Of a stretch of DNA of 64,000 bases, positions 1 to 10,992 are shown piece after piece (position 1 is the stretch's first letter; each line of letters starts with the position of its first letter). Source of the stretch: Hyphomonadaceae bacterium. Its GTDB lineage: Bacteria > Pseudomonadota > Alphaproteobacteria > Caulobacterales > Aquidulcibacteraceae. The notes under the pieces were generated by a model. It made no database searches. It was given only the letters and a program-made list of their open reading frames with translations, and was not told where the DNA came from. The DNA lies in NCBI GenBank assembly GCA_019636095.1, contig JAHBYF010000001.1, positions 186,001 through 250,000 of the forward strand. The letters are read 5' to 3'. Made by a program: the position numbers and the translations under genes.

Positions 1-41
1 CTGGGCGTGGCTCCGGCTTTTGCGGCCGGTGCGCGTTTCAT
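1..41 (-). CDS. Start of a partial gene, possibly ribosome silencing factor RsfS
   Basis: An ATG at 39-41 on the minus strand opens a frame (M-K-R-A-P-A-A-K-A-G...) that runs off the left edge after about 13 codons. Too little protein is visible to identify a family. The suggestion of rsfS rests only on context: in many alphaproteobacteria rsfS follows nadD, and this frame starts 54 bases after the nadD stop on the same strand. Confidence 0.35.
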   Translation of the reverse strand, partial: MKRAPAAKAGATP

Positions 42-95
42 TTCAGGCGACAGGGTCTGTGATCCTTCTTCGGCTCAAGGTAGAGGGAAACGCTA

Positions 96-647
96 TCACT
101 TCCGTTTGGGTTTCGCCAACGCCGCACGCTTGTCGGAGCGGATTGCCGTGGAAGATTCCCAGTGGAGTCTAGCGTTTAGGTGGGTCCACTGGCGCGGTGC
201 GCCAAGCCTATGTGCAATCCGTGCGCCTGGCCGGGACACAATTACCACCGGGACGGCGTTGGCCACTTCGCGCCAATTCCGCCATTTGCGGAAATTCGCG
301 AGATTGTCCGCGCCCATGATCAAAGTGAATGACACACCGGGGTAACGGCGTTTGAGCGCGCGTAACGTTTGGTAGGTGAACGCGCAGCCAAGCCGCTGTT
401 CGAGGTCCGTTACAATCATGTTTCGGCCGTGCGCGTGACGCTCCGCGGAGGTAATGCGCCCGGCGATGGGACTTGATTTCGGCTTCAGCGGATTCTGTGG
501 CGAGACGAGCCACCAAACACGGTCGAGACCCAAACGTTTCAGCGCTGTTTCGGCAACGTGCGCGTGGCCTTCGTGCGCGGGATCGAAGCTGCCGCCGAAG
601 AGGCCGATCTTCATACCGGGATAGGCGAGAGGCAGGTCGCGCTTCAT
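96..647 (-). CDS. nadD: Nicotinate-nucleotide adenylyltransferase NadD
   Basis: Cytosolic enzyme of NAD biosynthesis that transfers AMP from ATP to nicotinate mononucleotide, giving deamido-NAD. The N-terminal half shows the nucleotidyltransferase signature [11 protein letters not shown] (HxGH type). Further along are the family segments [18 protein letters not shown] and SSTAIR near the C-terminus. The length (183 aa) is slightly short but normal. The ATG at 647 overlaps the proA stop as ATGA, supporting this start; an internal ATG (MKIGLFGG, 11 codons in) is the alternative. It is the last complete gene of the obgE-proB-proA-nadD run and is probably translationally coupled to proA. Confidence 0.93.
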   Translation of the reverse strand: MKRDLPLAYPGMKIGLFGGSFDPAHEGHAHVAETALKRLGLDRVWWLVSPQNPLKPKSSPIAGRITSAERHAHGRNMIVTDLEQRLGCAFTYQTLRALKRRYPGVSFTLIMGADNLANFRKWRNWREVANAVPVVIVSRPGARIAHRLGAPRQWTHLNARLHWESSTAIRSDKRAALAKPKRK

Positions 648-1903
648 GGTCTGATCTGACCATTACCGTGAATGACGTACTTGAAAGTCGTCAATTGCTC
701 AGCGCCAACTGGACCGCGCGCATGCAAGCGGCCGGTGGCGATCCCGATCTCGCCGCCAAAGCCGAACTCGCCGCCGTCTGCAAATTGTGTGGAGGCGTTG
801 TGCAGCACGATAGCACTGTCGACTTCGCGCAAGAACTGAGCTGCGGCGCCCTGGTCTTCTGTGATGATCGACTCGGTGTGTTGCGAACCATAACGCGCAA
901 TGTGTGCGATGGCGTCGCCAATGCCATCGATGACGTGCACGGACAGGATTGGCGCCAGATATTCCGTGCTCCAATCGGTGTCGGTTGCGGCCTCCATTGC
1001 CGTGATGCTGCAAGCTGCGTCATCGCCGCGAAGTTCGCAGCCTGCATCGCGAAGTTGCTGCGCGATCCGCGGCAGCAGCGTGGGCGCGATGGCGCGATCC
1101 ATGAGCAACGTCTCGGTCGCGCCGCACACCGAGACGCGACGCATCTTTGCGTTGAGCACGATCGCCGCCGCTTTTGCCGGGTCGGCCGCAGCATGAACGT
1201 AGGTGTGGCAAATGCCTTCGAGGTGCGCGAACACCGGCACGCGCGCTTCGTTCTGGACGCGCGCCACCAAGCTCTTGCCGCCGCGCGGCACGATCACGTC
1301 GATGGAGCCGCGGAGGCCGGCGAGCATCATGCCGACGGCGTCGCGATCCTGGGTGGGGACGTGCTGGATAGCATCTTCGGGCAATCCGCTGGTCGGCAGC
1401 GCCGCGCGCAACTCGGCGACGATGGCGGCAGTGGTTTCGGCGCTCTCTGAGCCGCCACGCAGAATGATGGTGTTGCCGGCACGAAGCGCGAGAGCGCCGG
1501 CGTCAGCGGCAACGTTTGGCCGGCTCTCGAAGATCATGCCGATGACGCCGATCGGCGTTCGCACACGCTGAATGCGCAGCCCGTTCGGTCGCACCCACTC
1601 GGCTGACACGGCGCCGATTGGATCGGGCTGCTTCGCGATCGTCTCGACGCCATCTGCGACAGCCCGCACGCGATCGGCGTCAAGACGGAGGCGGTCGATG
1701 TACGCCTCCGTCAGGCCTTTGCCGAGCGCAGCCGCAACGTCGCGCGCGTTCACCTCAGCAATCGCATCCGCCCGGCCGCGTAGGCGCCCCGCCATCGCTT
1801 TGAGCGCTGTCGTGCGCGCCTCGCTTGACGCCAGACGCAGTGCGCTGGCTGCAGCGCGGGCGCGGCGACCGATCTCCAGCATTTCCCGTTCAAGCGCACT
1901 CAT
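644..1903 (-). CDS. proA: Gamma-glutamyl phosphate reductase (glutamate-5-semialdehyde dehydrogenase)
   Basis: Second step of proline synthesis: NADPH-dependent reduction of gamma-glutamyl phosphate to glutamate-5-semialdehyde. The 419-aa protein has the usual family length and an aldehyde-dehydrogenase fold. Recognisable parts are [28 protein letters not shown], the catalytic-Cys segment ([16 protein letters not shown]) and the C-terminal [21 protein letters not shown]. It lies 3 bases downstream of proB and overlaps nadD by 4 bases, so the genes form one transcription unit. ProA acts directly on the unstable product of ProB, which fits the adjacency. Confidence 0.96.
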   Translation of the reverse strand: MSALEREMLEIGRRARAAASALRLASSEARTTALKAMAGRLRGRADAIAEVNARDVAAALGKGLTEAYIDRLRLDADRVRAVADGVETIAKQPDPIGAVSAEWVRPNGLRIQRVRTPIGVIGMIFESRPNVAADAGALALRAGNTIILRGGSESAETTAAIVAELRAALPTSGLPEDAIQHVPTQDRDAVGMMLAGLRGSIDVIVPRGGKSLVARVQNEARVPVFAHLEGICHTYVHAAADPAKAAAIVLNAKMRRVSVCGATETLLMDRAIAPTLLPRIAQQLRDAGCELRGDDAACSITAMEAATDTDWSTEYLAPILSVHVIDGIGDAIAHIARYGSQHTESIITEDQGAAAQFLREVDSAIVLHNASTQFADGGEFGFGGEIGIATGRLHARGPVGAEQLTTFKYVIHGNGQIRP

Positions 1904-1906
1904 GGT

Positions 1907-4053
<2,147 letters not shown>

Positions 4054-4079
4054 CTATATGGCGAACGCACCCGCACCCC

Positions 4080-7000
4080 TCAATCGGTTTCGCGCCGCCA
4101 ACGCAGCGAAACGCGCTGGTCGCCGTTGGTCAGGAAACTGGTGATCAGGACGAGGCGCGGGCGGATGGTCCATTCCATCCGTGTCTGTGCTTGGCCCAGC
4201 CCCGTACGGGCGACTTCAACATAAACGTCGCGCGTCAGGTAGACGCCGCCAGCGACCAAGAAGCCGCCATTTTCATCCTGACGGACGTTGAAGCGATCGA
4301 GACCCGCGGCCGCCCTTGCGGCGTCAACGAGATCAAGCGAGGCGCGGCCAGAAAGGGCGGCCAGACTCGCGGCCAGCTGCGCCGCTTCAAGCGCAGACAA
4401 ATCTTCCACAGAGCGCCCGAACAGGACCTGCGGGAGGATTTCGTCTTCCGGTAGCGCAGGATCGGAGGAAAAGGTGATCTCTGGATCGCGCGCAGTGCCG
4501 GTCAGGCGGATGCGCGCCGTGAGATCTGCAGTATCGCGAACGGCAGTGAGATTGACGCGCGCGTCGAGCGGATCGCCGTTGAACTCAATAACGGCGTCTT
4601 CGATCTCGAAAGGTTGACCCGAGAGGGCGAGTGTGCCGCGCTGCGCACGTGCGGTCCCGAAGACAAGCGGATGCGCCGAGGCGCCGCCGAGGCGCATGTC
4701 CAGCGACCATTCCGCGTCAACGCCGCGCCCGCGGGTGAAGATCCGCCCCGGCGCATTGATGTTGACGTTGAGTGTAGTAGCGCCGTTGCGGCGCGCAGTC
4801 TGATCTTCGTCGAGAGGTTCGTCCTCTTCTCCGGGACGATTGATCTCAATGACATCGAGTGTGGGAATGCCGGCTTGCGGATTGGATGCAATGTCAATGT
4901 TGGCTTCGGCAATGTTGAGGTCGCCGGTGAGCGAAGAGGTAAGTCCGTTCCACGCAAGGGTGAGTTCACCACTGGCGACGGCGCGCGCGTCGGGCCGATC
5001 GGCGACGCGCATACCGTCGACATTGACCGTGATGCTGCCCTGGCGATCGTTGACGCTGCCGCCGGTTGCGGTGAGTCGGCCTCCACGTGGGCCAGACGCG
5101 GTGAAGGTCTCGATGGTGACGCCGCGCTGATCGAGCGCCATGCGCGCATTGAGATCGACCAGGCGTATGCCGGTTAGCTTGTCTTCGAAGCGGCCATCGA
5201 CGATCTCGATTTGGCCATCACCTGAAAGGTAGCCTGCGCCAAACTCGATTGTGCCTTCACCGTTCAGCGCGCCTGAAAGGGATTGGTCGGGCAGCCGCGC
5301 AACGGCCCATAGCGATTCGGCGGGCCCGTGTACCGACCACGAGGCGCGACCGCGGCGTTCATGCGCCAGTGCGATGCGCAACGGTGCAGCGCTGGTTTCA
5401 ACGGGCGCGTTCGCCTCAAAGTGTGCGACGAGGCCGCCCGTCGACGTGGCGTCCACTGTAGATGTCAGGCGGTTTTGCGCGAGATTGCCGACGATGTGCA
5501 TGTCCAAAGGGTTGCGCTGACGGCCTGATACGCGCGCATCGTCCAGGCGCACGTCGGCGTTACCGCTCAACCCTCGGCCGCTGCTTGTGAGCGAAATGCG
5601 GCCATCGATACGGCCAGTAGCGCGTTCGCCCCAGATCGCGGCAAGCGGTGCAAGTGGCGCGTCCTCGATTTGCGCCGAGCCGGTCAGAGCCCGCCCGCGT
5701 TCCTCCCAATTCGCGTGAACGACACCGTCGCCGACGGCGACGTTTACGGCAGCATGCGTGCGCCGCTCGCTCCAATCGATGAGGATCGGCGCACGCGAGT
5801 AGATTGGCTCATCAGCGAGCGCGCCGCGGCCCTCCACACGTACGGCCTGTTCGTGCAAATTGACGGTCGCTGTTCCCGCGAATGTTAGCGGCGCTTGGCG
5901 AAGACGTCCGCGCAAGTCGAACGTTGTTGCGATCGCTTCGAGCGGACCTTGCGCGTGAAGCGTCGCTGCGCGCACGCGCAACTCGCCAGCGCGAGCGTCG
6001 GCGATGTGGGCGTCGACAAGGATTGTTTCTGGGGTGAGAGAGAAATCGCCGGCGAGGCGGCCAGTGAGGCCCGGGACCAGACCGTCGACGGCGCCGTTGA
6101 TGTTGAGTTGTGCTGAGACGCCGCGGCTTGCGAATTGCGCCGAACCTTGCGCGGCGAGCGCGCCCCATTGTGCATCGAGGCTGTTTAGCGCGAGCGCACC
6201 GCCGCCAATGGCGACATCGGAACGCGCGGTGAGCGCGTGGTCAGACGCCGTGCCGGTGACGTCTGCATGGCCAACGTAGCGGGCGCCGTTTGGCGCGAGC
6301 GTAAAGTTGAGAACCGGCTGTTCCACTACGACGCCGCCCGCCGCAAAGCTCGACATCGCGCCCCGCATCGAAAGCGTTGGACGCACGATGCGACCAGTCA
6401 GGCGCCCTGTCGCGTCGATGGCCCCGTCGATTGCGGCGCCACCGAGATCGAGCGGACCGCGCGCGCTGGCCTCCAGTGAGAGGTCCGCGTTCCCATGCGC
6501 GATGCGCCCCGTGGCGCCAGCGCGCAGATGTTCGCCCTCAACGCGGGCGAAGGTGACAGTAATCCCGTCATTTTCGTAGCGCATCCGCGTGTCGAGCGTC
6601 GGCGATGCGCCGAGAAGCTGTGGAACGACTGTGGGCGCACCATCGATGTGCGCACCCTGACCGGCTGCGGTGATTGTCCACGCTCGTTGTGCGCCTTCGC
6701 CGTCGCGGAAAGCGCGCCAAGGGCCGCCGGCTTCACCGCGTAGGTCCGAGGCGAGCGCTTCGAGTTTCCGAGCGCGCCATTCGCCGGAAAATTCGCCGTC
6801 GTCACCGTTCACCCATCCTTGCGCGCGGACCGAAACGGCGTCGCCAACCAGCTCGGAGCGATTGAGCTGGAAGCGGTGACGGCGGCGGTCATACTCAAGC
6901 GACGTCTGCAAGCGGGCGTTGACGAACAGTGGCGCGGTTTGCTGCGGCGCACGCAGATCGCCACTCAATGTGAAAGCGCGCTCCGTGAGCGCCGCTTCTA

Positions 7001-8150
7001 CTGGACCTGTGAGACGCGTGGTTTGGCCAAGCGCATCGATCTGTTGAGCGTCGAGATTGGCGTGGATTGCCGTTGTGCCGCGCGCTCTGCGGAGCTCGCC
7101 TTCAAGCCGTGCTGCACCGAGCGGGAAGGGCGACTCTCGGGCGATGTCTGATAGCTGATTGGTGGTCGCGGCGATGTGCGCAGGGCCGGCGAGTTCTCCA
7201 TCTTCGTCAAGCGTGCCGTTTAGGCTGACAGTGACGAAGGGTGATTCCCCGTGTGCGTCGAACGTGTGTTCATGCACGCGGCCCGTAATATTGAAGCGAA
7301 GACTTGGACCGATGCGTTGAGCAAGCGTTTCCAACGCGGGCAGCGCGTCAAGCTGTGCTTCTCCTTGCATCGACCAATCTGTCGGCGTCCAGACGCTGCT
7401 GCCGATGAGAAGCTGTGTTTCTCCGGCGACCGCCTCGAAATGCGCGTTGCCGCGGCTCGCGTCGCCGTGTCCGAGAGCGGTTGCGGTCACGCCACGGTCG
7501 CCGACGCCGAGCGCCCGCGCGATGACAGCGCCAGGCGCGCTATAGAGATCGAGGCTCAGGGCATAGCTCTCACCGCCATGATAGAGCGCGATAAGACGAT
7601 CATCTTCCGAGTCGAGACGGTGAACCACAAGATCGACGCCGCGCAACGTCTCGTCTCGAATGTCGAGCGACAATTGCGCCGAGAACTCCGCTGCTTGGCC
7701 GACGACAGGCTCGGCCAGCAGGAGGTGCTCAATCTCCAAGCCGTCAATATCGATGTCGAATGATTTGCCCGAAGATGGTTGCGGGTCGAGCAGCGCCGGT
7801 TGGCGTGCAACGGCGATCGAATCGGCATGGGCTGCGCGGAGGCGCACTTTGCCGAACAGGATTTCCAGCGGCGACCAGTTCAGGTCGACGTTGTGGGCTT
7901 CAAGCCAGACGCCGTCTCCATCGGCGATGGTGATCGTTCCGGCGCGCAGGTCGCCAAGCCAGGGGCCTGTTACGTCGTCTACTTTGATCCGGCCGAGGCG
8001 CCACACGCGCACGCCGTCGACAACATGATCGACAACAAGGTGCGCCGCTGGCCCGACACCGATTGCGACCGCGGAGCTAAACAGGACACCGCCGCCGACG
8101 AGGGCCCATAAGCGCTTGCGCCGGCGCGGTCTGGGCGTTTCTTCGGTCAA
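4080..8150 (-). CDS. tamB: Translocation and assembly module inner-membrane component TamB
   Basis: Large (1356 aa) AsmA-like protein that spans the periplasm and works with the outer-membrane partner TamA in inserting beta-barrel proteins or moving lipids between membranes. One N-terminal transmembrane anchor (about residues 16-36, LWALVGGGVLFSSAVAIGVG) is followed by a very long repetitive beta-rich region. The C-terminal DUF490-type domain includes EDEILPQVLFGRSVEDLSALEAAQLAASLA and ends in LRWRRETD, typical of the family. It overlaps the tamA stop by 4 bases, as in most tamAB operons. Confidence 0.92.
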   Translation of the reverse strand: MTEETPRPRRRKRLWALVGGGVLFSSAVAIGVGPAAHLVVDHVVDGVRVWRLGRIKVDDVTGPWLGDLRAGTITIADGDGVWLEAHNVDLNWSPLEILFGKVRLRAAHADSIAVARQPALLDPQPSSGKSFDIDIDGLEIEHLLLAEPVVGQAAEFSAQLSLDIRDETLRGVDLVVHRLDSEDDRLIALYHGGESYALSLDLYSAPGAVIARALGVGDRGVTATALGHGDASRGNAHFEAVAGETQLLIGSSVWTPTDWSMQGEAQLDALPALETLAQRIGPSLRFNITGRVHEHTFDAHGESPFVTVSLNGTLDEDGELAGPAHIAATTNQLSDIARESPFPLGAARLEGELRRARGTTAIHANLDAQQIDALGQTTRLTGPVEAALTERAFTLSGDLRAPQQTAPLFVNARLQTSLEYDRRRHRFQLNRSELVGDAVSVRAQGWVNGDDGEFSGEWRARKLEALASDLRGEAGGPWRAFRDGEGAQRAWTITAAGQGAHIDGAPTVVPQLLGASPTLDTRMRYENDGITVTFARVEGEHLRAGATGRIAHGNADLSLEASARGPLDLGGAAIDGAIDATGRLTGRIVRPTLSMRGAMSSFAAGGVVVEQPVLNFTLAPNGARYVGHADVTGTASDHALTARSDVAIGGGALALNSLDAQWGALAAQGSAQFASRGVSAQLNINGAVDGLVPGLTGRLAGDFSLTPETILVDAHIADARAGELRVRAATLHAQGPLEAIATTFDLRGRLRQAPLTFAGTATVNLHEQAVRVEGRGALADEPIYSRAPILIDWSERRTHAAVNVAVGDGVVHANWEERGRALTGSAQIEDAPLAPLAAIWGERATGRIDGRISLTSSGRGLSGNADVRLDDARVSGRQRNPLDMHIVGNLAQNRLTSTVDATSTGGLVAHFEANAPVETSAAPLRIALAHERRGRASWSVHGPAESLWAVARLPDQSLSGALNGEGTIEFGAGYLSGDGQIEIVDGRFEDKLTGIRLVDLNARMALDQRGVTIETFTASGPRGGRLTATGGSVNDRQGSITVNVDGMRVADRPDARAVASGELTLAWNGLTSSLTGDLNIAEANIDIASNPQAGIPTLDVIEINRPGEEDEPLDEDQTARRNGATTLNVNINAPGRIFTRGRGVDAEWSLDMRLGGASAHPLVFGTARAQRGTLALSGQPFEIEDAVIEFNGDPLDARVNLTAVRDTADLTARIRLTGTARDPEITFSSDPALPEDEILPQVLFGRSVEDLSALEAAQLAASLAALSGRASLDLVDAARAAAGLDRFNVRQDENGGFLVAGGVYLTRDVYVEVARTGLGQAQTRMEWTIRPRLVLITSFLTNGDQRVSLRWRRETD

Positions 8151-9970
8151 AACGCCTGACCCAGACTGATGTAGAGCGCGAAATCGGCCGTGCTCTCATC
8201 CTCATCGAGAGGAAAGGCTAGATCGACACGCAGTGGCGCAAAGCCAAGATTGTAGCGTGCGCCGATACCGACGCCCCAACTCAGATCTGTCGCTTCGCTC
8301 CAATCATCGAATGCAGTGCCGGCGTCGACGAAAGCTGCCGCGCCCCATCGCTCGTCAAACCGCCAACGCGCCTCGACGGAGCCTTCGAGCAGGCCTTGGC
8401 CGCCGGGCGTCAGTCCCAGCGCGTCACGTTCCTTGGGATAGATTGAATTGTATTGGTAGCCGCGCACCGAGCCGCCGCCGCCTGCGTAGAAGCGACGGTC
8501 CGGCGGCACGTCGTCAGGACTGCCTGTCACCGCCTCGAGCCAACCCACGCGTCCGCGAGCGGCGAGCGTGAGGCGATCGTTGGAACTGAATGTCTCGTAG
8601 ACCCGCCCCTCGGCGGTGGCGCGTAAGAAGCCGAGAGTTTCGTCGCCGGTCGAGACGGAAGGCTCCAACCGCAATTCAGTGATCGAGCCGTGCAGCGGAT
8701 CCAGCGTAAATTGCGTGGTGTCGCGACGCCAGTCGCCGAACGCTGACAACACGATGGCGTCGCGCACCGTTCCGACGACGTCATCGTATTCGTCTGCGGA
8801 AAGACGAGCGCCGTAGCTTGTGGCGCTGCGCAGATGCGTTGATGCGTCTACGGATGCGAACAGCGCCACGCCTTGGCGTGTGTACGCTTCAAGTTGTTCG
8901 CGGTCAGCGGAAGCGCCCCACGTGACTGCGTGACCCAATCCTGCTGCGTGCGGGCGCGTGAGTGATGCGGTCAAGCCTTGCTGCATTTCCGCCAGTGTGC
9001 CGCTCACAGTGAGCGAGTCGGCGCGGCCGGTAAGATTGCGCCGCGTCCACTCAGCCTGAACACCTGCGCCTTCGGTTGTGGAGTAGCTGACGCCGAGTTC
9101 GTAGGCGTTTCGTTTCGCCGGTTCGATGGCGACGACGACCTCGCGCAAGCCGTCTGAATCTGGCGGCGCCAGACTGGTTGTGGCGAGTGAGACGGCGCCG
9201 GTGGAGACAAGGTCACGGCGAAGCCGCGCGAGGGCTTGCGGTGAGTAGATGTCGCCAGTTCGCCAGTTCTGAAGATCGTCGACAAATCCCTGGCGTAGGA
9301 CGCTGCCAGGCTCAGCCCGCACGCCGCCTAGCCGCACCAAGTCGCCGGCATTGAAGCGGAATCGAGCCGCCATCTCAGCGCTCGCGTGATCAACGACGAC
9401 TTGCCGGTCGAGCGCGGTCGCATCTGCGTAGCCGTTGGCCTGCAATGCCGCTAGCGCGTCGCTTTCAGCTTGCAACACGACAGCCGCGCGCGCGGGCTCG
9501 CGGCGACGAATGGTGGCGATGGCTTCATCTGCAGCGCGCGCGGCGTCGGCGTTTGGCGCTTCGGCGTCGTAAGCGATTTGCGGCTCGGAAAAAGTAAAAC
9601 GTGGTCCGAGTTCAATGACCAAGCGCGCGGAGGGCGGGTTATCAGAGGCCTCCGGCGTAACGGTTGCTGCGTAATAACCTTCCGAGCGCAGCCATGCCAA
9701 AGCGCGCGCGGCTGCTTCCTCCGCAATGCGCTCGGCATCGAACAGACTCTCCGGCGCCTCACGGTCCGGCAGAAGCTCAAGAATAGCGCGGCGTGAATCG
9801 TGGTCAGCGCCCTCTATCACAACCGGCGAGTCCGCCCAGGCGGGCGCTACGGCGGGCAAGCCGATGGCCGCGCAAAGCGCGGCAGGGAGGATCGGGAGAC
9901 GGCGCATCGCGAGTCGTAGAAACCTGACCAGCAAAGTTCGCCGCGGGGCGGTTAAGAGGTCATAAACCAT
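8147..9970 (-). CDS. tamA: Outer-membrane assembly protein TamA (Omp85/BamA superfamily)
   Basis: Outer-membrane barrel with periplasmic POTRA domains, partner of TamB. The protein has a cleavable signal peptide (MRRLPILPAALCAAIGLPAVAPAWA). POTRA-like repeats come next, including TGDIYSPQALARLRRDLVSTG, and then a C-terminal 16-strand-type barrel. Its surface-antigen motif is RRFYAGGGGSVRGYQYNSIYPKE, and it ends in the aromatic-terminated strand ALYISLGQAF. The frame opens at 9970, but the ATG at 9907 places the signal peptide at the very N-terminus and is the likelier start. It is first in the tamA-tamB unit. Confidence 0.9.
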   Translation of the reverse strand: MVYDLLTAPRRTLLVRFLRLAMRRLPILPAALCAAIGLPAVAPAWADSPVVIEGADHDSRRAILELLPDREAPESLFDAERIAEEAAARALAWLRSEGYYAATVTPEASDNPPSARLVIELGPRFTFSEPQIAYDAEAPNADAARAADEAIATIRRREPARAAVVLQAESDALAALQANGYADATALDRQVVVDHASAEMAARFRFNAGDLVRLGGVRAEPGSVLRQGFVDDLQNWRTGDIYSPQALARLRRDLVSTGAVSLATTSLAPPDSDGLREVVVAIEPAKRNAYELGVSYSTTEGAGVQAEWTRRNLTGRADSLTVSGTLAEMQQGLTASLTRPHAAGLGHAVTWGASADREQLEAYTRQGVALFASVDASTHLRSATSYGARLSADEYDDVVGTVRDAIVLSAFGDWRRDTTQFTLDPLHGSITELRLEPSVSTGDETLGFLRATAEGRVYETFSSNDRLTLAARGRVGWLEAVTGSPDDVPPDRRFYAGGGGSVRGYQYNSIYPKERDALGLTPGGQGLLEGSVEARWRFDERWGAAAFVDAGTAFDDWSEATDLSWGVGIGARYNLGFAPLRVDLAFPLDEDESTADFALYISLGQAF

Positions 9971-10182
9971 AAGCGCGTGTCCGTACCCCGCGCCCGCTCA
10001 AAAACATGTGTCAAATCAATGCAAAAGCAAGGGGGTATGGCGCCTTTCCGAAGCTTAACCCCAAGGCCGGCCCCTTCTGGCGTGGCTGCGCTCCATTGTG
10101 CTGTCCGATCTGACGCTCGTTAGGCGGCCGAAATCTCTGGTAGTGAGAGAGGATATCGCTAGCCCCAAGGTCGAGGTTCAGG

Positions 10183-10368
10183 ATGGCAGATGACCAACCG
10201 CCACCACGCATGCTGACGCCGGAGGCGCAGCGCGCCCTTGCTGAAGCTCAAGAACGGCGCGCAGCCGCAGCTGCGCCGCAGGATGTGAAAGAAGTTGGTG
10301 GGCCGAGCGGACCCGAGCCCACACGCTACGGCGACTGGGAGCGCAAGGGCATCGCCAGCGACTTCTGA
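10183..10368 (+). CDS. DUF1674 / SdhAF4-like succinate dehydrogenase assembly factor
   Basis: A 61-aa protein whose C-terminal half, [23 protein letters not shown], is the signature of the DUF1674 family related to mitochondrial SDHAF4. Known members help protect and assemble the flavinated SdhA subunit of complex II. The N-terminal half is low-complexity and rich in Ala and Pro. It is monocistronic here, between tamA (divergent) and a secreted Gly-rich protein. A GAGG-like ribosome site precedes the ATG. Family assignment is firm; function in this organism is inferred. Confidence 0.8.
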   Translation: MADDQPPPRMLTPEAQRALAEAQERRAAAAAPQDVKEVGGPSGPEPTRYGDWERKGIASDF

Positions 10369-10474
10369 TTAACAGAATTCGCGTTCGCGCGAACTTCGCG
10401 CGCGCGTGGCGAAGGACCTTCACGTCAACGCGCACGTGCGCAAGACTGCCGCGTTAGATTTCGGAGGAATCCTC

Positions 10475-10867
10475 ATGCGCGCCCGCGCGATCTTTGCGGC
10501 ATTAATGCTTATCGCCGCGCCGGCCACATTCGCGCCGAGCATTGCGTTTGCTGACGGTATCGAGCGCCCGCGTCCGCCTCGTCATCGTCCGCCGCACCGG
10601 CGTCCGCCTCCGCCGCCATCGGCGCCGGTTCTTCCTCCCGTGATCGAAACGGGACCCGAGGTGGTGACATTGAATAACTCATTCTTCGCTGGCGGCGGCG
10701 GTGTTGGCGCTGACATCGGCCTCGGCGGCTCCTATTCGAGCACCACCGTCATCGTTCGCGGCGGCTCCGCTTCCGCTTCGGCCTTTGCCTTTGCTTCGGC
10801 GCGCGCAGGCGCCAGCTCGCGGGGCGGTGGTCGCGGGGGACATAGCGGTGGCTGCGGATGCCACTGA
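10475..10867 (+). CDS. Small secreted Pro/Gly/Ala-rich protein of unknown function
   Basis: A 130-aa protein starting at the ATG at 10475, preceded by the ribosome site GGAGGAAT. It has an N-terminal signal peptide (MRARAIFAALMLIAAPATFAPSIAFA), a Pro/Arg/His-rich stretch (RPRPPRHRPPHRRPPPPPSAP) and a Gly- and Ala/Ser-rich remainder. The tail GGHSGGCGCH has two Cys and two His. No domain family is recognised. It may be a cell-envelope or metal-binding protein, but that is a guess from composition. The frame extends upstream to 10406 without a convincing start. Confidence 0.6.
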   Translation: MRARAIFAALMLIAAPATFAPSIAFADGIERPRPPRHRPPHRRPPPPPSAPVLPPVIETGPEVVTLNNSFFAGGGGVGADIGLGGSYSSTTVIVRGGSASASAFAFASARAGASSRGGGRGGHSGGCGCH

Positions 10868-10992
10868 GGTAACCAAACCACAACGTCCCCGGTCCATGAA
10901 AGATGGCGCGCAGGTATTTGCGCCGCCAGGTCAAAAGGCGTAAACGCGCGGCCCACCGGGCTTAACGTTTTCGCCCGAAGGGGATTTTTCTT

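Noticed and set aside
473-1450. 325-codon plus-strand frame opposite proA/nadD
   Set aside because: Antisense shadow; composition is Arg/Ala/Asp rich and it spans two certain genes.
10011-10211. 66-codon minus-strand frame upstream of tamA
   Set aside because: Overlaps the SdhAF4-type start on the other strand and has no domain or ribosome site; treated as intergenic.
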